Source: Nitrosopumilus sp. H13 (GTDB taxonomy: Archaea > Thermoproteota > Nitrososphaeria > Nitrososphaerales > Nitrosopumilaceae). Taken from it: a DNA stretch of 37,345 bases. Positions 1 through 9,561 of this stretch are shown here, piece after piece. Each line of letters begins with the position of its first letter. Position 1 is the stretch's first letter. Made by a program: the position numbers and the translations under genes. Location: NCBI GenBank assembly GCA_003724285.1, contig RHFB01000033.1, positions 1-37,345 on the forward strand, written 5' to 3'. The notes beneath the pieces are model-generated. The model saw only the letters and a list, made by a program, of their open reading frames with translations. It ran no database searches and had not been told where the DNA came from.

Positions 1-672
1 GAATGCCGCCCCCTTGCCGTTGCCGCTGTTTACCATCAGGATCTCAGTCTCATCAAAGATAAAACAGTTCTGCGTGATCTCTGATGCCCTGATGTCGGCG
101 CCTTCCGGGATGGCCTTGTACGCCTCTGATCCTATCTGGGATGGCGGTACTAGCACCTTGACATCTAGGCCGCGGCGCGATACTGCGCGTATCTGCTCCT
201 TGCACTCGGAGAGGAGCCCGAGGCCCCACTGGTCTGCCATGATCCTCACTGATGTCTTTGAGCCCTCTATCATGGAGCGCAGCTGGCCTAGCACGTTGTT
301 TGGCCCCATGTGAAAGTACCTCTTTTCCTCAGATCCGCGCGACTTTCTGCTTGCCTCGCTTGTCTTTTTGAGGTCAGATACGAGCGAGTTCATGGCGTTT
401 ACCTTGTTTATCTGCTCGTGAATAATCCCGTCAAATGCGTCCTCTGGGGATATGGCAGTGCATGTTATGGGCTTGCCCTTTGAGATGATTACCAGTTTCT
501 TGTTTTCAAGCTTTAGCAGGGTCGGGTATATCTTGGTCCGGGGAATCTCCGAATAGTAGGCAAGCTCGCTTGCCGGGATCGTGCCCCTTGATATCAGGGA
601 TACATACGCCTGTGCCTCGTACTTGCTCAGCCCGAACTCTTCTAGGCTGACTGGAGCCTGTCCCTGTGTCAT
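1..672 (-). CDS. TrmB-family (wHTH) transcriptional regulator, C-terminus cut off by the window edge
   Basis: Minus-strand reading from CAT at 670-672 is open to the left edge: MTQGQAPVSLEEFGLSKYEAQAYVSLISRGTIPASELAYYSEIPRTKIYPTLLKLENKKLV..., typical TrmB wHTH followed by a PLD-like effector domain. Confidence 0.8.
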   Translation of the reverse strand, partial: MTQGQAPVSLEEFGLSKYEAQAYVSLISRGTIPASELAYYSEIPRTKIYPTLLKLENKKLVIISKGKPITCTAISPEDAFDGIIHEQINKVNAMNSLVSDLKKTSEASRKSRGSEEKRYFHMGPNNVLGQLRSMIEGSKTSVRIMADQWGLGLLSECKEQIRAVSRRGLDVKVLVPPSQIGSEAYKAIPEGADIRASEITQNCFIFDETEILMVNSGNGKGAAF

Positions 673-718
673 GATTCTGATGCCTACATCATTAGGTAAA
701 ATTGAGAGCTAAATTCCT

Positions 719-1378
719 TTGCACAGGCGCTCAAATAAAGTCAAAACTGTACCTGCAGGCAGGTGTAGCCACGGTTACCGCCCCGGGAGTCACACCGCCC
801 TCAAATACGCAGTTTCTGATATGACATGTATGGCCGGCACCGGCGTGCTCTGCACAGACATATCCCACACAGTGATGCTCGTACCCAGACTCAAATACTC
901 TGGCATCCTACTTGATGGCATCATTGACTCGCTACAAGAGGCGCGCGACTCGCTACATACCTCCAACAAGCGTCTGGCAGACTGTGAGGAATTGGGCAAG
1001 TGCGAGTGGGAGGCACTCAAGTCAGAGGCGGCAGTCATGTCTGCCCTAGAGGCGATTACAAAAATAAAGAGAAAGGCAGGCCAGATATCTGGCGTGATGA
1101 GCATCCCAGAGGTGCTTCCGGCGTCAATCCAGGTGGTCAGGACCGTGAGCGCCAGCCTGTATGAGATGATGCCTGACTGCAGCCAGAGGCTCTCAGAGCT
1201 CTCCGTGCATCTTGGCAGCATTGTGCTTGATTCGGCGGCAATCACGCAGGCCCGGTTTGACTTTGGCCGCTCCAATTCCGAGTCCTCTGACCTGCTTGAT
1301 GAAGCAAAGTTGATTGCAGACTCTAAATTAAAAAAGCAGTATCCTAATCTTGATTTTTCGGAAGCAGACACAGTTTGA
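719..1378 (+). CDS. Snf7/CdvB-like (ESCRT-III) paralogue; start codon uncertain
   Basis: Helical protein with ...ALEAITKIKRKAGQISGVMSIPEVLPASIQVVRTVSASLYEMMPDCSQRLSELSVHLGSIVLDSA..., resembling the archaeal CdvB core; directly upstream of a Vps4/CdvC gene. Confidence 0.6.
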   Translation: MHRRSNKVKTVPAGRCSHGYRPGSHTALKYAVSDMTCMAGTGVLCTDISHTVMLVPRLKYSGILLDGIIDSLQEARDSLHTSNKRLADCEELGKCEWEALKSEAAVMSALEAITKIKRKAGQISGVMSIPEVLPASIQVVRTVSASLYEMMPDCSQRLSELSVHLGSIVLDSAAITQARFDFGRSNSESSDLLDEAKLIADSKLKKQYPNLDFSEADTV

Positions 1379-1848
1379 CCAGACTGGGTTCGCGCAGCCT
1401 CGCAGGCGAGCTGAATCGCATACGATCCGTCTCTTCGAAGATCGAGGCCAGAATGTCTGAGCTGAGGCCGTCTGAGGAGGCACGAATAGACGGGCTCACA
1501 TACGAGGAGCTTCAGGATCTGGCCAAAATAGCCGGAATTGCCGATTTCATGGTCTGCAAGTATGCCGAGAGCAAGAACATGCACCGCATCCTCAAGGAAT
1601 TTGCCGCCATAATCACCAGTACTGCAGACTCGCTTGACTCGATTGATGATGAGATGTCAGAGCTGATACTGTCCGTAGAGGACTCGATTGGCAGGGTAAA
1701 GGACATGCACTCTAGCATACATGAAAAGTCAGATGTCTGCCGCAGGCACGCAGGCACGGCTGATAGTCCAATTAATTTAACCAATTCTATTACACAGATT
1801 AACCCATCTAAATACCAACAAAATCCTCAAGGACATGCCACTAGGTAA
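1375..1848 (+). CDS. small helical/coiled-coil protein, cdv-associated
   Basis: TTG start overlaps the upstream stop by 4 nt; heptad-like helical composition; ends 5 nt before the cdvC start. Confidence 0.5.
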   Translation: MTRLGSRSLAGELNRIRSVSSKIEARMSELRPSEEARIDGLTYEELQDLAKIAGIADFMVCKYAESKNMHRILKEFAAIITSTADSLDSIDDEMSELILSVEDSIGRVKDMHSSIHEKSDVCRRHAGTADSPINLTNSITQINPSKYQQNPQGHATR

Positions 1849-1853
1849 TAAAG

Positions 1854-3047
1854 ATGAGTTTGGCCCCGCAAGAACTAGAAAACAATGCTAGCGTATCTGC
1901 CTCTGAGGCAATCAAGTTTGACTCCCAGGGTGCCCGGGGCATGGCTATTACAAAGTACCAGCAGGCCATAGACGCTCTGGCCACGCTAATGCGGCTGTTC
2001 CCAAACGGTAAGATGAACTCCCTGTACAGGGACAGATGCAAGTCATACCATGACCGAATCCAGGCGCTCCAGCAGGCACACGGCGTGGATCCCGCGGTGG
2101 ATCCAAAGGCATCTGATGACGAGCAAAAGGCGTCAGTCAAGAGACAGGAAAACGAGAACGATTTTGAAGATCTGATCATGAAGGAAAAGCCTGACGTGAC
2201 GTGGGGGCAGGTGATAGGGCTTGATGATGCAAAAAGGGCGCTGCGCCAGTCAATCGTGTATCCTACAAAGCGGCCCGACTTGTTTCCGCTCGGATGGCCA
2301 AAGGGGATGCTGCTTTATGGCCCGCCGGGAACGGGCAAGACAATGCTGGCAGCCGCCACTGCAAACGAGATGGACGGCTATTTCATCAACGTGGATGCCT
2401 CGTCCATGATGAGCAAGTGGCTTGGCGAGGCAGAGAAGAACGTCTCAAAGCTGTTTGCCATGGCAAGGCAGTATGCAGAAAAGGAAGGCAAGCCCGTGAT
2501 ACTGTTTGTAGACGAGGTCGACTCGCTTTTGGGATCGCGCAACAGCGAGGTGGGCGGCGAAGTCAGGACCAAGAACCAGTTTCTCACAGAAATGGACGGA
2601 GTGGGCGGCAAGGGCAAGGATCTCATGATGTATGTGATCGGGGCCACAAACAAGCCCTGGAGCCTTGACATGGCGTTTTTGCGCAGGTTCCAAAAGAGAA
2701 TCTACGTGTCCCTGCCGACACAGGAGGCAAGGAAGAGCCTCTTTGAGCAGTACACTGCAGAGCTGCGCAAGGACCCCGAGGTCAGCGCGGCGGATCTGGC
2801 AAAGATATTTGACGGGTACAGTGCAAGCGACATAAAGGACATCTGCCAGGCAGCTCAGATAAAGACAGTCGACGAGATATTCAGCTCGCCAGAATACCAC
2901 GAGCCGGTAGAGGGCGAAGAGCCCATACAGCCAAGAAACCTCACCACCACTGATTTCAAGGAGATAATGGCAGTCAGAAAGCCAAGCGTCTCAACTGAGA
3001 TGATCCGGGCCTACCACAAGTGGAGCAACGAGTTCAAGGCACTCTAG
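1854..3047 (+). CDS. cdvC: Vps4-like AAA ATPase CdvC (MIT domain + AAA)
   Basis: N-terminal MIT-like helices; Walker A GPPGTGKT, Walker B ILFVDEVDSLLG, SRH and Vps4-type C-terminus. Confidence 0.93.
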   Translation: MSLAPQELENNASVSASEAIKFDSQGARGMAITKYQQAIDALATLMRLFPNGKMNSLYRDRCKSYHDRIQALQQAHGVDPAVDPKASDDEQKASVKRQENENDFEDLIMKEKPDVTWGQVIGLDDAKRALRQSIVYPTKRPDLFPLGWPKGMLLYGPPGTGKTMLAAATANEMDGYFINVDASSMMSKWLGEAEKNVSKLFAMARQYAEKEGKPVILFVDEVDSLLGSRNSEVGGEVRTKNQFLTEMDGVGGKGKDLMMYVIGATNKPWSLDMAFLRRFQKRIYVSLPTQEARKSLFEQYTAELRKDPEVSAADLAKIFDGYSASDIKDICQAAQIKTVDEIFSSPEYHEPVEGEEPIQPRNLTTTDFKEIMAVRKPSVSTEMIRAYHKWSNEFKAL

Positions 3048-3098
3048 CCCATATACGTGGGACAGGTAAAAACTTAAATTCATTTTACAGGGGACTCT

Positions 3099-4268
3099 AT
3101 GAGGGTCAAAATAGCCACGCGAAAATCAAGCCATACAAAAAAATTCGCAAAGCTGATCCTTGATGACGGCACAGTCCTTGAAGGGCAGGGATTTGGCAGT
3201 TCTGGCACCATCTTTGGCGAGATTGTCTTTAATACGGGGATGGTCGGATATGTAGAGGCCCTCACAGACCCCTCATACAGCGGCCAGATACTCACCCTCA
3301 CATACCCGCTTGTGGGCAATTACGGCGTGCCCGACCCGGAGGCGACTGACGCTGACGGCATCTCAAAATACTTTGAATCAGACAAAATCCATGCAAGGGG
3401 GCTTGTGGTGCACGAGCTCTCGCTGACTGCAAGCCACTGGAACCTTGCAATGACCCTTGATGAGTGGATGCACAAGGAGGGGATTCCGGGGATCTCCGGC
3501 ATTGACACGAGGACCCTGACCAAAAAGCTCCGCACGGGCGGCGTCATGATGGCCGCCCTGGCAGTGTCAGATACGGAGATTGACACAGGAAGCGTAAAAA
3601 AAGAGCTTGGCTCTGCTACGGGATACTCGGCAGAGCAGTTCATGGACGAGATATCCACAAAAGAGGCGCGCGCATTTGGGGACGGGAGGGAATGCATCGC
3701 AGTAATTGACACGGGCGCAAAAAACGCAATACTGCGCAACATCCGGGATCTGGGGTACAGGGCGGTCTTGCTGCCGTGGAACTCGACATATGAGGAGGTA
3801 ATCTCGCACAATCCAAGCGGCGTGGTTATCAGCAGCGGTCCTGGGGATCCGCAAAAATGCCCGGACACGATAGAGACTACAAAAATGCTGATTGCAAACA
3901 ATGTTCCAACGCTTGGCATCTGCCTTGGCGCGCAGATAATCGGCATAGCAGGCAACACTAAAACTTACAAGCTAAAGTACGGCCACCGCGGGCAGAACAA
4001 GCCGTGCATCAACCTTGAGAACAACCAGGTGTATGTGACGAGCCAGAACCACGGATACGGCATTACCCCAGAGTCCCTTGAAGAATCGGACTTTGACTTG
4101 TGGTTTACAAACGCAGACGACAAGACAGTCGAGGGGATACGGCACAAGACGCAGCGATGCGTCGCCGTGCAGTTCCACCCAGAGGCCTCGCCGGGCCCGT
4201 ACGACTGCCGCTTCGTCTTTGAAGAGCTCAAACGCCTTGTGGAGGAGGGATCGACTGCCAAAAAATGA
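3099..4268 (+). CDS. carA: carbamoyl-phosphate synthase small subunit (glutaminase)
   Basis: Class I GATase motif LGICLGAQIIG and QFHPEASPGP; N-terminal CPSase_sm_chain LILDDGTVLEGQGFG. Confidence 0.95.
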   Translation: MRVKIATRKSSHTKKFAKLILDDGTVLEGQGFGSSGTIFGEIVFNTGMVGYVEALTDPSYSGQILTLTYPLVGNYGVPDPEATDADGISKYFESDKIHARGLVVHELSLTASHWNLAMTLDEWMHKEGIPGISGIDTRTLTKKLRTGGVMMAALAVSDTEIDTGSVKKELGSATGYSAEQFMDEISTKEARAFGDGRECIAVIDTGAKNAILRNIRDLGYRAVLLPWNSTYEEVISHNPSGVVISSGPGDPQKCPDTIETTKMLIANNVPTLGICLGAQIIGIAGNTKTYKLKYGHRGQNKPCINLENNQVYVTSQNHGYGITPESLEESDFDLWFTNADDKTVEGIRHKTQRCVAVQFHPEASPGPYDCRFVFEELKRLVEEGSTAKK

Positions 4269-7200
4269 GACGTTGAAAAAAATTCTCGTGCTCGGCAGCG
4301 GGGCAATAAAAATCGGAGAAGCCGGCGAAAGCCGCTAAAACGGCCGCCAGTTTGACTACTCCGGAAGCCAGTGCCTCAAAGCCATCCGAGAAGATGGGCT
4401 CCAAAGCGTCCTTATCAACCCAAACATTGCGACAATCCAGACGGATACGAGGTTTGCAGACAGGGTATACCTTCTTCCGGTGACGCCCGAGTACGTCGAA
4501 TCGATAATCGAAAAGGAGCGGCCAGACGGAATCATGCTTGCATACGGGGGCCAGACTGCCCTTAACTGCGGCGTCAATCTAGACGGAGCAGGCGTGCTCA
4601 AAAAGTACGGAGTCGGCGTACTTGGAACCCAGATCCCGGGAATACAGAGCACAGAAGACCGGCAGCTCTTCAAGGATTCCATGAAGGAGGCAGGCGTGCC
4701 CGTGCTGAAGAGCCAGACCGTGACCAACTTTGAGGACGCAAAAAATGCAGCAGAGGCCCTCTCGTATCCTGTGATAGTCAGGGTCGCCTATACCCTTGGA
4801 GGGCGCGGCGGCGGCGTGGCATACAACGAGATAGAGCTGCACGAGATAGTAGAGCGCGGCCTCAAGGCAAGCCTCGTAGGCCAGGTATTAATTGAAGAGT
4901 ACATCGGCCACTGGAAGCAGATCGAGTACGAGGTGATGCAGGACTATGACGGCAATAATGTGATAGTGTGCAACATGGAAAACGTCCTGTCCATGAAGGT
5001 GCACACCGGTGACAACATCGTAGTGGCCCCGTCGCAGACCATAGACAACTCTGAATACCACATGCTGCGCTCCGCCGCCCTTCGCGCAACAAAGCACGTC
5101 GGAATAGTGGGCGAGTGCAACATCCAGTACGCCCTGGCCCCTGACTCTGACAAGTACGCGGCAATAGAGATAAACCCGCGCCTTTCGCGCTCCTCTGCGC
5201 TTGCAAGCAAGGCCACGGGATACCCGCTTGCATACATGTCCGCCAAGATCGGGATCGGATACGGCCTCCCGGAACTGGTAAACAGAATCACAAAAAACAC
5301 CACCGCCTGCTTTGAGCCCTCCCTTGACTATATAGTCTGCAAGCACCCGCGCTGGGACTTTGCAAAGTTTGAGCTGGTAAACCGGCGCCTCGGGCCCACC
5401 ATGAAGTCAGTCGGAGAGGTGATGGCAATAGGCCGTACGTTTGAAGAGTCGCTCCAAAAGTCGATACGCATGCTAGATATTGGCAATGACGGGCTCGTAC
5501 TAAACAGGTCTGACGGCTCCAAATACACGGAAGAAGAGATCGAAGACAAGCTTGCGCATCATGACGACATGATACTGTACTATGTGGCAGTGGCCCTGAA
5601 GATGGGGATCACAGTGGATCGGATATACCGGCTCTCCTCGATAGATCCGTGGTTTATAGAAAAGATTGCAAACATTGTCGCAGTCGAGTCCAAGCTGGCC
5701 CACTCGGAGCTTGACTCTGCCATGCTCTGGGAGGCAAAAAAGACGGGCTTTTCAGACAGGCAGATAGCCCGGGCCAAGGACAAGAGCCCTGATGAGGTGC
5801 GCAGCCTGAGAAAAAAGCTCGGCATCGTGCCTGCAGTAAAGCAGATAGACACGCTTGCAGCAGAGTGGCCTGCCGTGACTAACTATCTCTACATGACATA
5901 CGGGGGCGACTCGCACGATGTCGAGGTTCCAGACAGCAGGGGAATCGTGGTGGTGGGCGCAGGCCCGTACCGCATTGGCAGCAGCGTCGAGTTTGACTGG
6001 GGGACGGTAAACATGGTGTGGGGCCTGCAAGAAAACGGCGAGAAGAACATCACCGTGGTCAACTGCAATCCCGAGACCGTCTCTACTGACTATGACATCT
6101 GCACCCGGCTCTACTTTGAGGAGCTCACGCAGGAGCGGATACTGGACATTACAGAGTTTGAGAATCCAAAGGGCGTGATCACGTGCGTCGGGGGCCAGAC
6201 TGCAAACAACCTCACTCCCGGGCTTGCCGAGCGCGGAGTCCGCATACTGGGCACCGGGGCAGATGACGTGGACAGGGCCGAGAACCGCTCAAAGTTTAGC
6301 GCAGAGCTTGACAAGCTGCACATACAGCAGCCGCTGTGGCAGGCGTTTTCTGACCTTGCCGGCGCCAAGACCTTTGCGCACAAGGTGGGGTATCCGGTGA
6401 TTGTGAGGCCCTCGTACGTCTTGTCCGGGGCGGCCATGAAGGTCGTCTGGTCCCAGAACGAGCTCAAGAAATATGTGCAAGACGCCACCGATGTCTCGCC
6501 TGACCATCCCGTAGTGATATCAAAGTTCATGCTCGACTCGCTTGAAGTAGACGTCGACGGGGTCTGCAACGGAAAGCAGGTGATAATAGGCGCGATTGTA
6601 GAGCACATTGACAGCGCGGGAGTCCATTCCGGGGACGCAATGATGTGCATCCCGCCGTGGCGCCTCAACAACCGCATAATCGAGACCATCAACGACTATA
6701 CGCGAAAAATTGCGCTCACGTTTAACATCTGCGGCCCGTTCAACCTGCAGTTTCTAGTCCATGACTCCCATGTGTACGTGATAGAGCTCAACATCCGGGC
6801 GTCGCGCTCGATGCCGTTTGTCTCAAAGCTGGTAAGGACAAACCTCATCTCACTTGCATCCCGGGCGATTCTCGGCAGGACGCTGCCTGACATACCTGCA
6901 GACAAGTGGAAGAGGATACGCAACCACGGCATAAAGGTGCCCCAGTTCTCCTTTATGCAGCTTGACGGGGCAGACATTGCCCTGGGAGTGGAGATGCAGT
7001 CTACCGGCGAGGCCGCCTGCTTTGGAGACAGCTTTTATGACGCCCTCTCAAAGGGGCTGACCTCGGTGGGATACAACCTGCCCGAGCGCGGGACTGCGCT
7101 GGTAACGGTGGGAGGCGCTCCAAACAAGGAAAAGCTGCTGCCTGCGATAGCCCTGCTCAAGGGGCTCGGATTTGAGATACTTGCGACAGAGCACACCGCG

Positions 7201-7524
7201 GAATTCTTTGAGGAAAAGATAGGCCAGGTGAAAATAGTCCACAAGATATCAGAGCCTGAGCGAAAGCCAAACATCTCTGATCTGCTCTATGAGCGCAAGA
7301 TCGACTTTATCATCAACATTCCCAGCACCTCTACGCTTGAAAAGTACGTCGGGATGCTTGATGACGAGTACCAGATACGGCGCAAGGCGCTCGAGCTTGG
7401 CATCCCGGTGCTTACCACGATAGAGCTTGCAGACTCTTTTGTAAAGACGCTAGAGTGGCTCCGGGACAACGACACCACAAGGGAGCCGCTAGCCCCCTAT
7501 GATCCCCTAGACGACCCTGTCTAG
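4255..7524 (+). CDS. carB: carbamoyl-phosphate synthase large subunit, interrupted by a 21-nt insertion with an in-frame TAA; proposed join(4255..4329,4351..7524), probable CTG (4255) or TTG (4273) start
   Basis: 4480-7524 encodes the ATP-grasp/MGS body. In the same frame upstream: [25 protein letters not shown][SR*NGRQ][52 protein letters not shown], the conserved CarB N-terminus. Confidence 0.9.
4330..4350 (+). other. predicted 21-nt archaeal pre-mRNA intron (HBh' relaxed BHB motif) in carB
   Basis: Helix GGCG(4324-4327)/CGCC(4345-4348), 5' bulge AAA(4328-4330), inner helix GCCG(4331-4334)/CGGC(4341-4344), loop CUAAAA, 3' bulge AGU(4349-4351). Cuts at 4329|4330 and 4350|4351 restore GAA-TTT = E-F. 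Confidence 0.75.
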
Positions 7525-8250
7525 GGCCGACTCGTCCCCGATTATCGAGCCATCAAGCGTGGTGATCCGCGCCCTGCACTCGCCTATCCTCCGTATTATG
7601 GGCGATGTTGACTTTGAGTGCTTTTTGTGCGTTGCAAAAAAATACCTGTTAAATGACGGCATGACTATTACCTCAATGCTGCCGGTCCTGCTCGGAAAGA
7701 TGTCCCCCTTTTGGGCCTGCATGGATGCCCACACCCTCTGGCCGTTTAACACGGATCCCTCCTCAATGTATGTCGGATGGGCATGGCCCATGACAATCCT
7801 GCCTACGTGTCCAAAGTTGTCAGAAGGCATTGCATGACCGTGTGTAAACAGCGTGTCTTCTTCTATCATGCCGGACGGGCCGGTCATGGTCACCGCATCT
7901 GGCACAAGCCGTTCAATATTCGAGTCGTGGTTCCCCGGGACTAGCACCACGTCGCATTTTCTGCATATCCTCTCAAAGAATGCCGGAACCTCGTCCCACT
8001 CGCTCTTTGAGATTCCCCTGACGCTGGACTTTACGTCGCCTAGCAGCACCACGGAATCCGGCTCTTGCGAGTCGATCAGACACTCAATCTCCTCTGCCGT
8101 CTGGCGCGCAGCAGAGTTCTTGCCGACAAATATCCCGTTTGCCGCAAGTCCTGCCTCAAAGCCCAGATGCAAGTCTGCCACTGCCAGGATCCTCCTCCTG
8201 CCCTCTGCTAGTAGCGCGGGGCTTGAGGGGATTATGCGGATGCGCTGCAT
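7507..8250 (-). CDS. metallophosphoesterase (calcineurin-like); start taken at MQRIRIIPSS rather than the longer ORF start at 8472
   Basis: ILAVADLHLGFE, VLLGDVKSS, VLVPGNHDSN, GHAHPTY metallophosphoesterase motifs. Confidence 0.88.
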   Translation of the reverse strand: MQRIRIIPSSPALLAEGRRRILAVADLHLGFEAGLAANGIFVGKNSAARQTAEEIECLIDSQEPDSVVLLGDVKSSVRGISKSEWDEVPAFFERICRKCDVVLVPGNHDSNIERLVPDAVTMTGPSGMIEEDTLFTHGHAMPSDNFGHVGRIVMGHAHPTYIEEGSVLNGQRVWASMQAQKGDIFPSRTGSIEVIVMPSFNRYFFATHKKHSKSTSPIIRRIGECRARITTLDGSIIGDESALDRVV

Positions 8251-8328
8251 CAAAAGGTTATACCACGCCTGTGTGATTAAACCCTTGTGGGCAATGTCGA
8301 TTCTGCAGTATCTGAAAAGCGCGTAAAG

Positions 8329-8577
8329 ATGCACGTCTTTGAGCCAAGCAGGAGGGTGCTTTGGACAGTGGTGGGCAAGGGCAGTGAGCACTGGGTTGAT
8401 CCCGACTCTGGCTACTGCTCGTGTCCGGGATTCTACTTTGGCAGGGCGCGGGGCAAAAATGAGTGCTATCACCTCGAGTCAGTCAGGCTTGCACGCAGCA
8501 AAAACCGGGTGGAACGGGTCGTCTTTGCAGACGAGGAGTTTGCCCCCTTTGTATGCGGGCTTGTGGAGGACCTGTAA
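8329..8577 (+). CDS. SWIM-type zinc finger small protein
   Basis: CSCPGFYFGRARGKNECYHLESVRLA = CxCx(n)CxH SWIM pattern; upstream alternative start at 8287. Confidence 0.75.
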   Translation: MHVFEPSRRVLWTVVGKGSEHWVDPDSGYCSCPGFYFGRARGKNECYHLESVRLARSKNRVERVVFADEEFAPFVCGLVEDL

Positions 8578-8614
8578 ATCAGAATTTATTAGTCAGGGTG
8601 CCAGACACACACTC

Positions 8615-8866
8615 ATGGATACTGCCAGACACAACGCCGAGATTGAAAAAATTGCAAACCTGATGGTTCATGATGATATACCCACTGACGAGCAGGATGC
8701 CTCCAAGCTTCAAAAGTACAGGGATGTGATCATGCGGGACTGTAACCTGGATGATGGAGCCGCAATGGACATGGTGTACGAGACGCTCCTGTACAGAAAA
8801 CTAAAGAGCGCCGACTCTGGGGGCCTGCTTGACAAGGGCAACGAGTTCGGAGCCGGCTTTAGCTAG
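8615..8866 (+). CDS. conserved small hypothetical protein
   Basis: ATG at 8615 about 30 nt after an AT-rich TATA-like box; MDTARHNAEIEKIANLMVHDDIPTDEQDASKLQKYRDVIMRDCNL... Confidence 0.6.
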   Translation: MDTARHNAEIEKIANLMVHDDIPTDEQDASKLQKYRDVIMRDCNLDDGAAMDMVYETLLYRKLKSADSGGLLDKGNEFGAGFS

Positions 8867-9168
8867 AGCGGCACCGTGTCGATGTCGTCCTTTGAGACTC
8901 CCTTCCAGAGGCCGATCATGCCCTCTGGTTCTACCGCTTCTACCTTTGTTATCTGCTGGATCTTTATGTGATCCGGGTTTGGCGGCATCCACAGCATTGC
9001 CATATATTCGCCCACATCCCCGACCTTGTCTGGCACTGCCATTACTATTTTGTCTGCTGAAAACCCCTTTGATACGAGGGCGCCAGTTGCCTTTTCGCGC
9101 AGATCCATCTTTCCGTGCAAGAACAAGTATACCGTCCTTTGAGCATCAATTTCTGCCATGACTCCCAT
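8863..9168 (-). CDS. hypothetical protein
   Basis: 101-aa ORF, convergent with the preceding gene (4-nt overlap), protein-like composition. Confidence 0.6.
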   Translation of the reverse strand: MGVMAEIDAQRTVYLFLHGKMDLREKATGALVSKGFSADKIVMAVPDKVGDVGEYMAMLWMPPNPDHIKIQQITKVEAVEPEGMIGLWKGVSKDDIDTVPL

Positions 9169-9244
9169 GATATGGCGCGGCTAAATCAACCTTTCCCACA
9201 TTGCCGGCTAGGGTTTAAATTAGAATCTGGAAGGATTACAAGCT

Positions 9245-9538
9245 GTGAAGATATTCACAGTGGGCAGCAAGTCCTTTGTAGCAAGCTTTCAGCTTGCGGG
9301 CGTTCCCGGAGTGGTGTCAGAGACTCCGCAGGGGGCGTTCGAGGAGATCAAGAGGCTCACTGACGACTCTGATGTGGGGCTCATACTAGTCAGCGACGAC
9401 ATCTCAAAGCCCATTGATGACAAGCTGACTGATCTCAGGGCGGCAAAGTCCACACTCGTGTTTGCTCTCCCCTCTGCAGGCAGTGAAAAGTCCGAGGTGG
9501 ACTATCGCGCCATGCTCAAAAAGATTCTTGGCGTGTAA
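9245..9538 (+). CDS. atpF: A/V-type ATP synthase subunit F
   Basis: KIFTVGSKSFVASFQLAGVPGVVSETPQGAFEEIKRLTDDSDVGLILVSDDIS typical of subunit F; GTG start. Confidence 0.85.
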   Translation: MKIFTVGSKSFVASFQLAGVPGVVSETPQGAFEEIKRLTDDSDVGLILVSDDISKPIDDKLTDLRAAKSTLVFALPSAGSEKSEVDYRAMLKKILGV

Positions 9539-9561
9539 CTCTTATAATCATTTTACATACA

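Noticed and set aside
790-1584. Minus-strand 264-aa ORF
   Set aside because: Antisense to the cdv-upstream genes; composition looks like the complement of coding DNA.
4330-4350. carB as a plain pseudogene or stop-codon read-through
   Set aside because: The remaining 3 kb is intact and the insertion is exactly 21 nt with BHB geometry that restores the motif; read-through would leave a 7-residue insert in a near-invariant motif. Sequencing artefact cannot be excluded without data.
6111-6692. Minus-strand 193-aa ORF
   Set aside because: Fully antisense inside carB, no recognisable protein features.
4480-7524. Taking the 1014-aa ORF as the complete CarB
   Set aside because: It lacks the conserved N-terminal GSGxIxIGxAxEFDYSG segment, which is present in the same frame just upstream on both sides of the 21-nt insertion.
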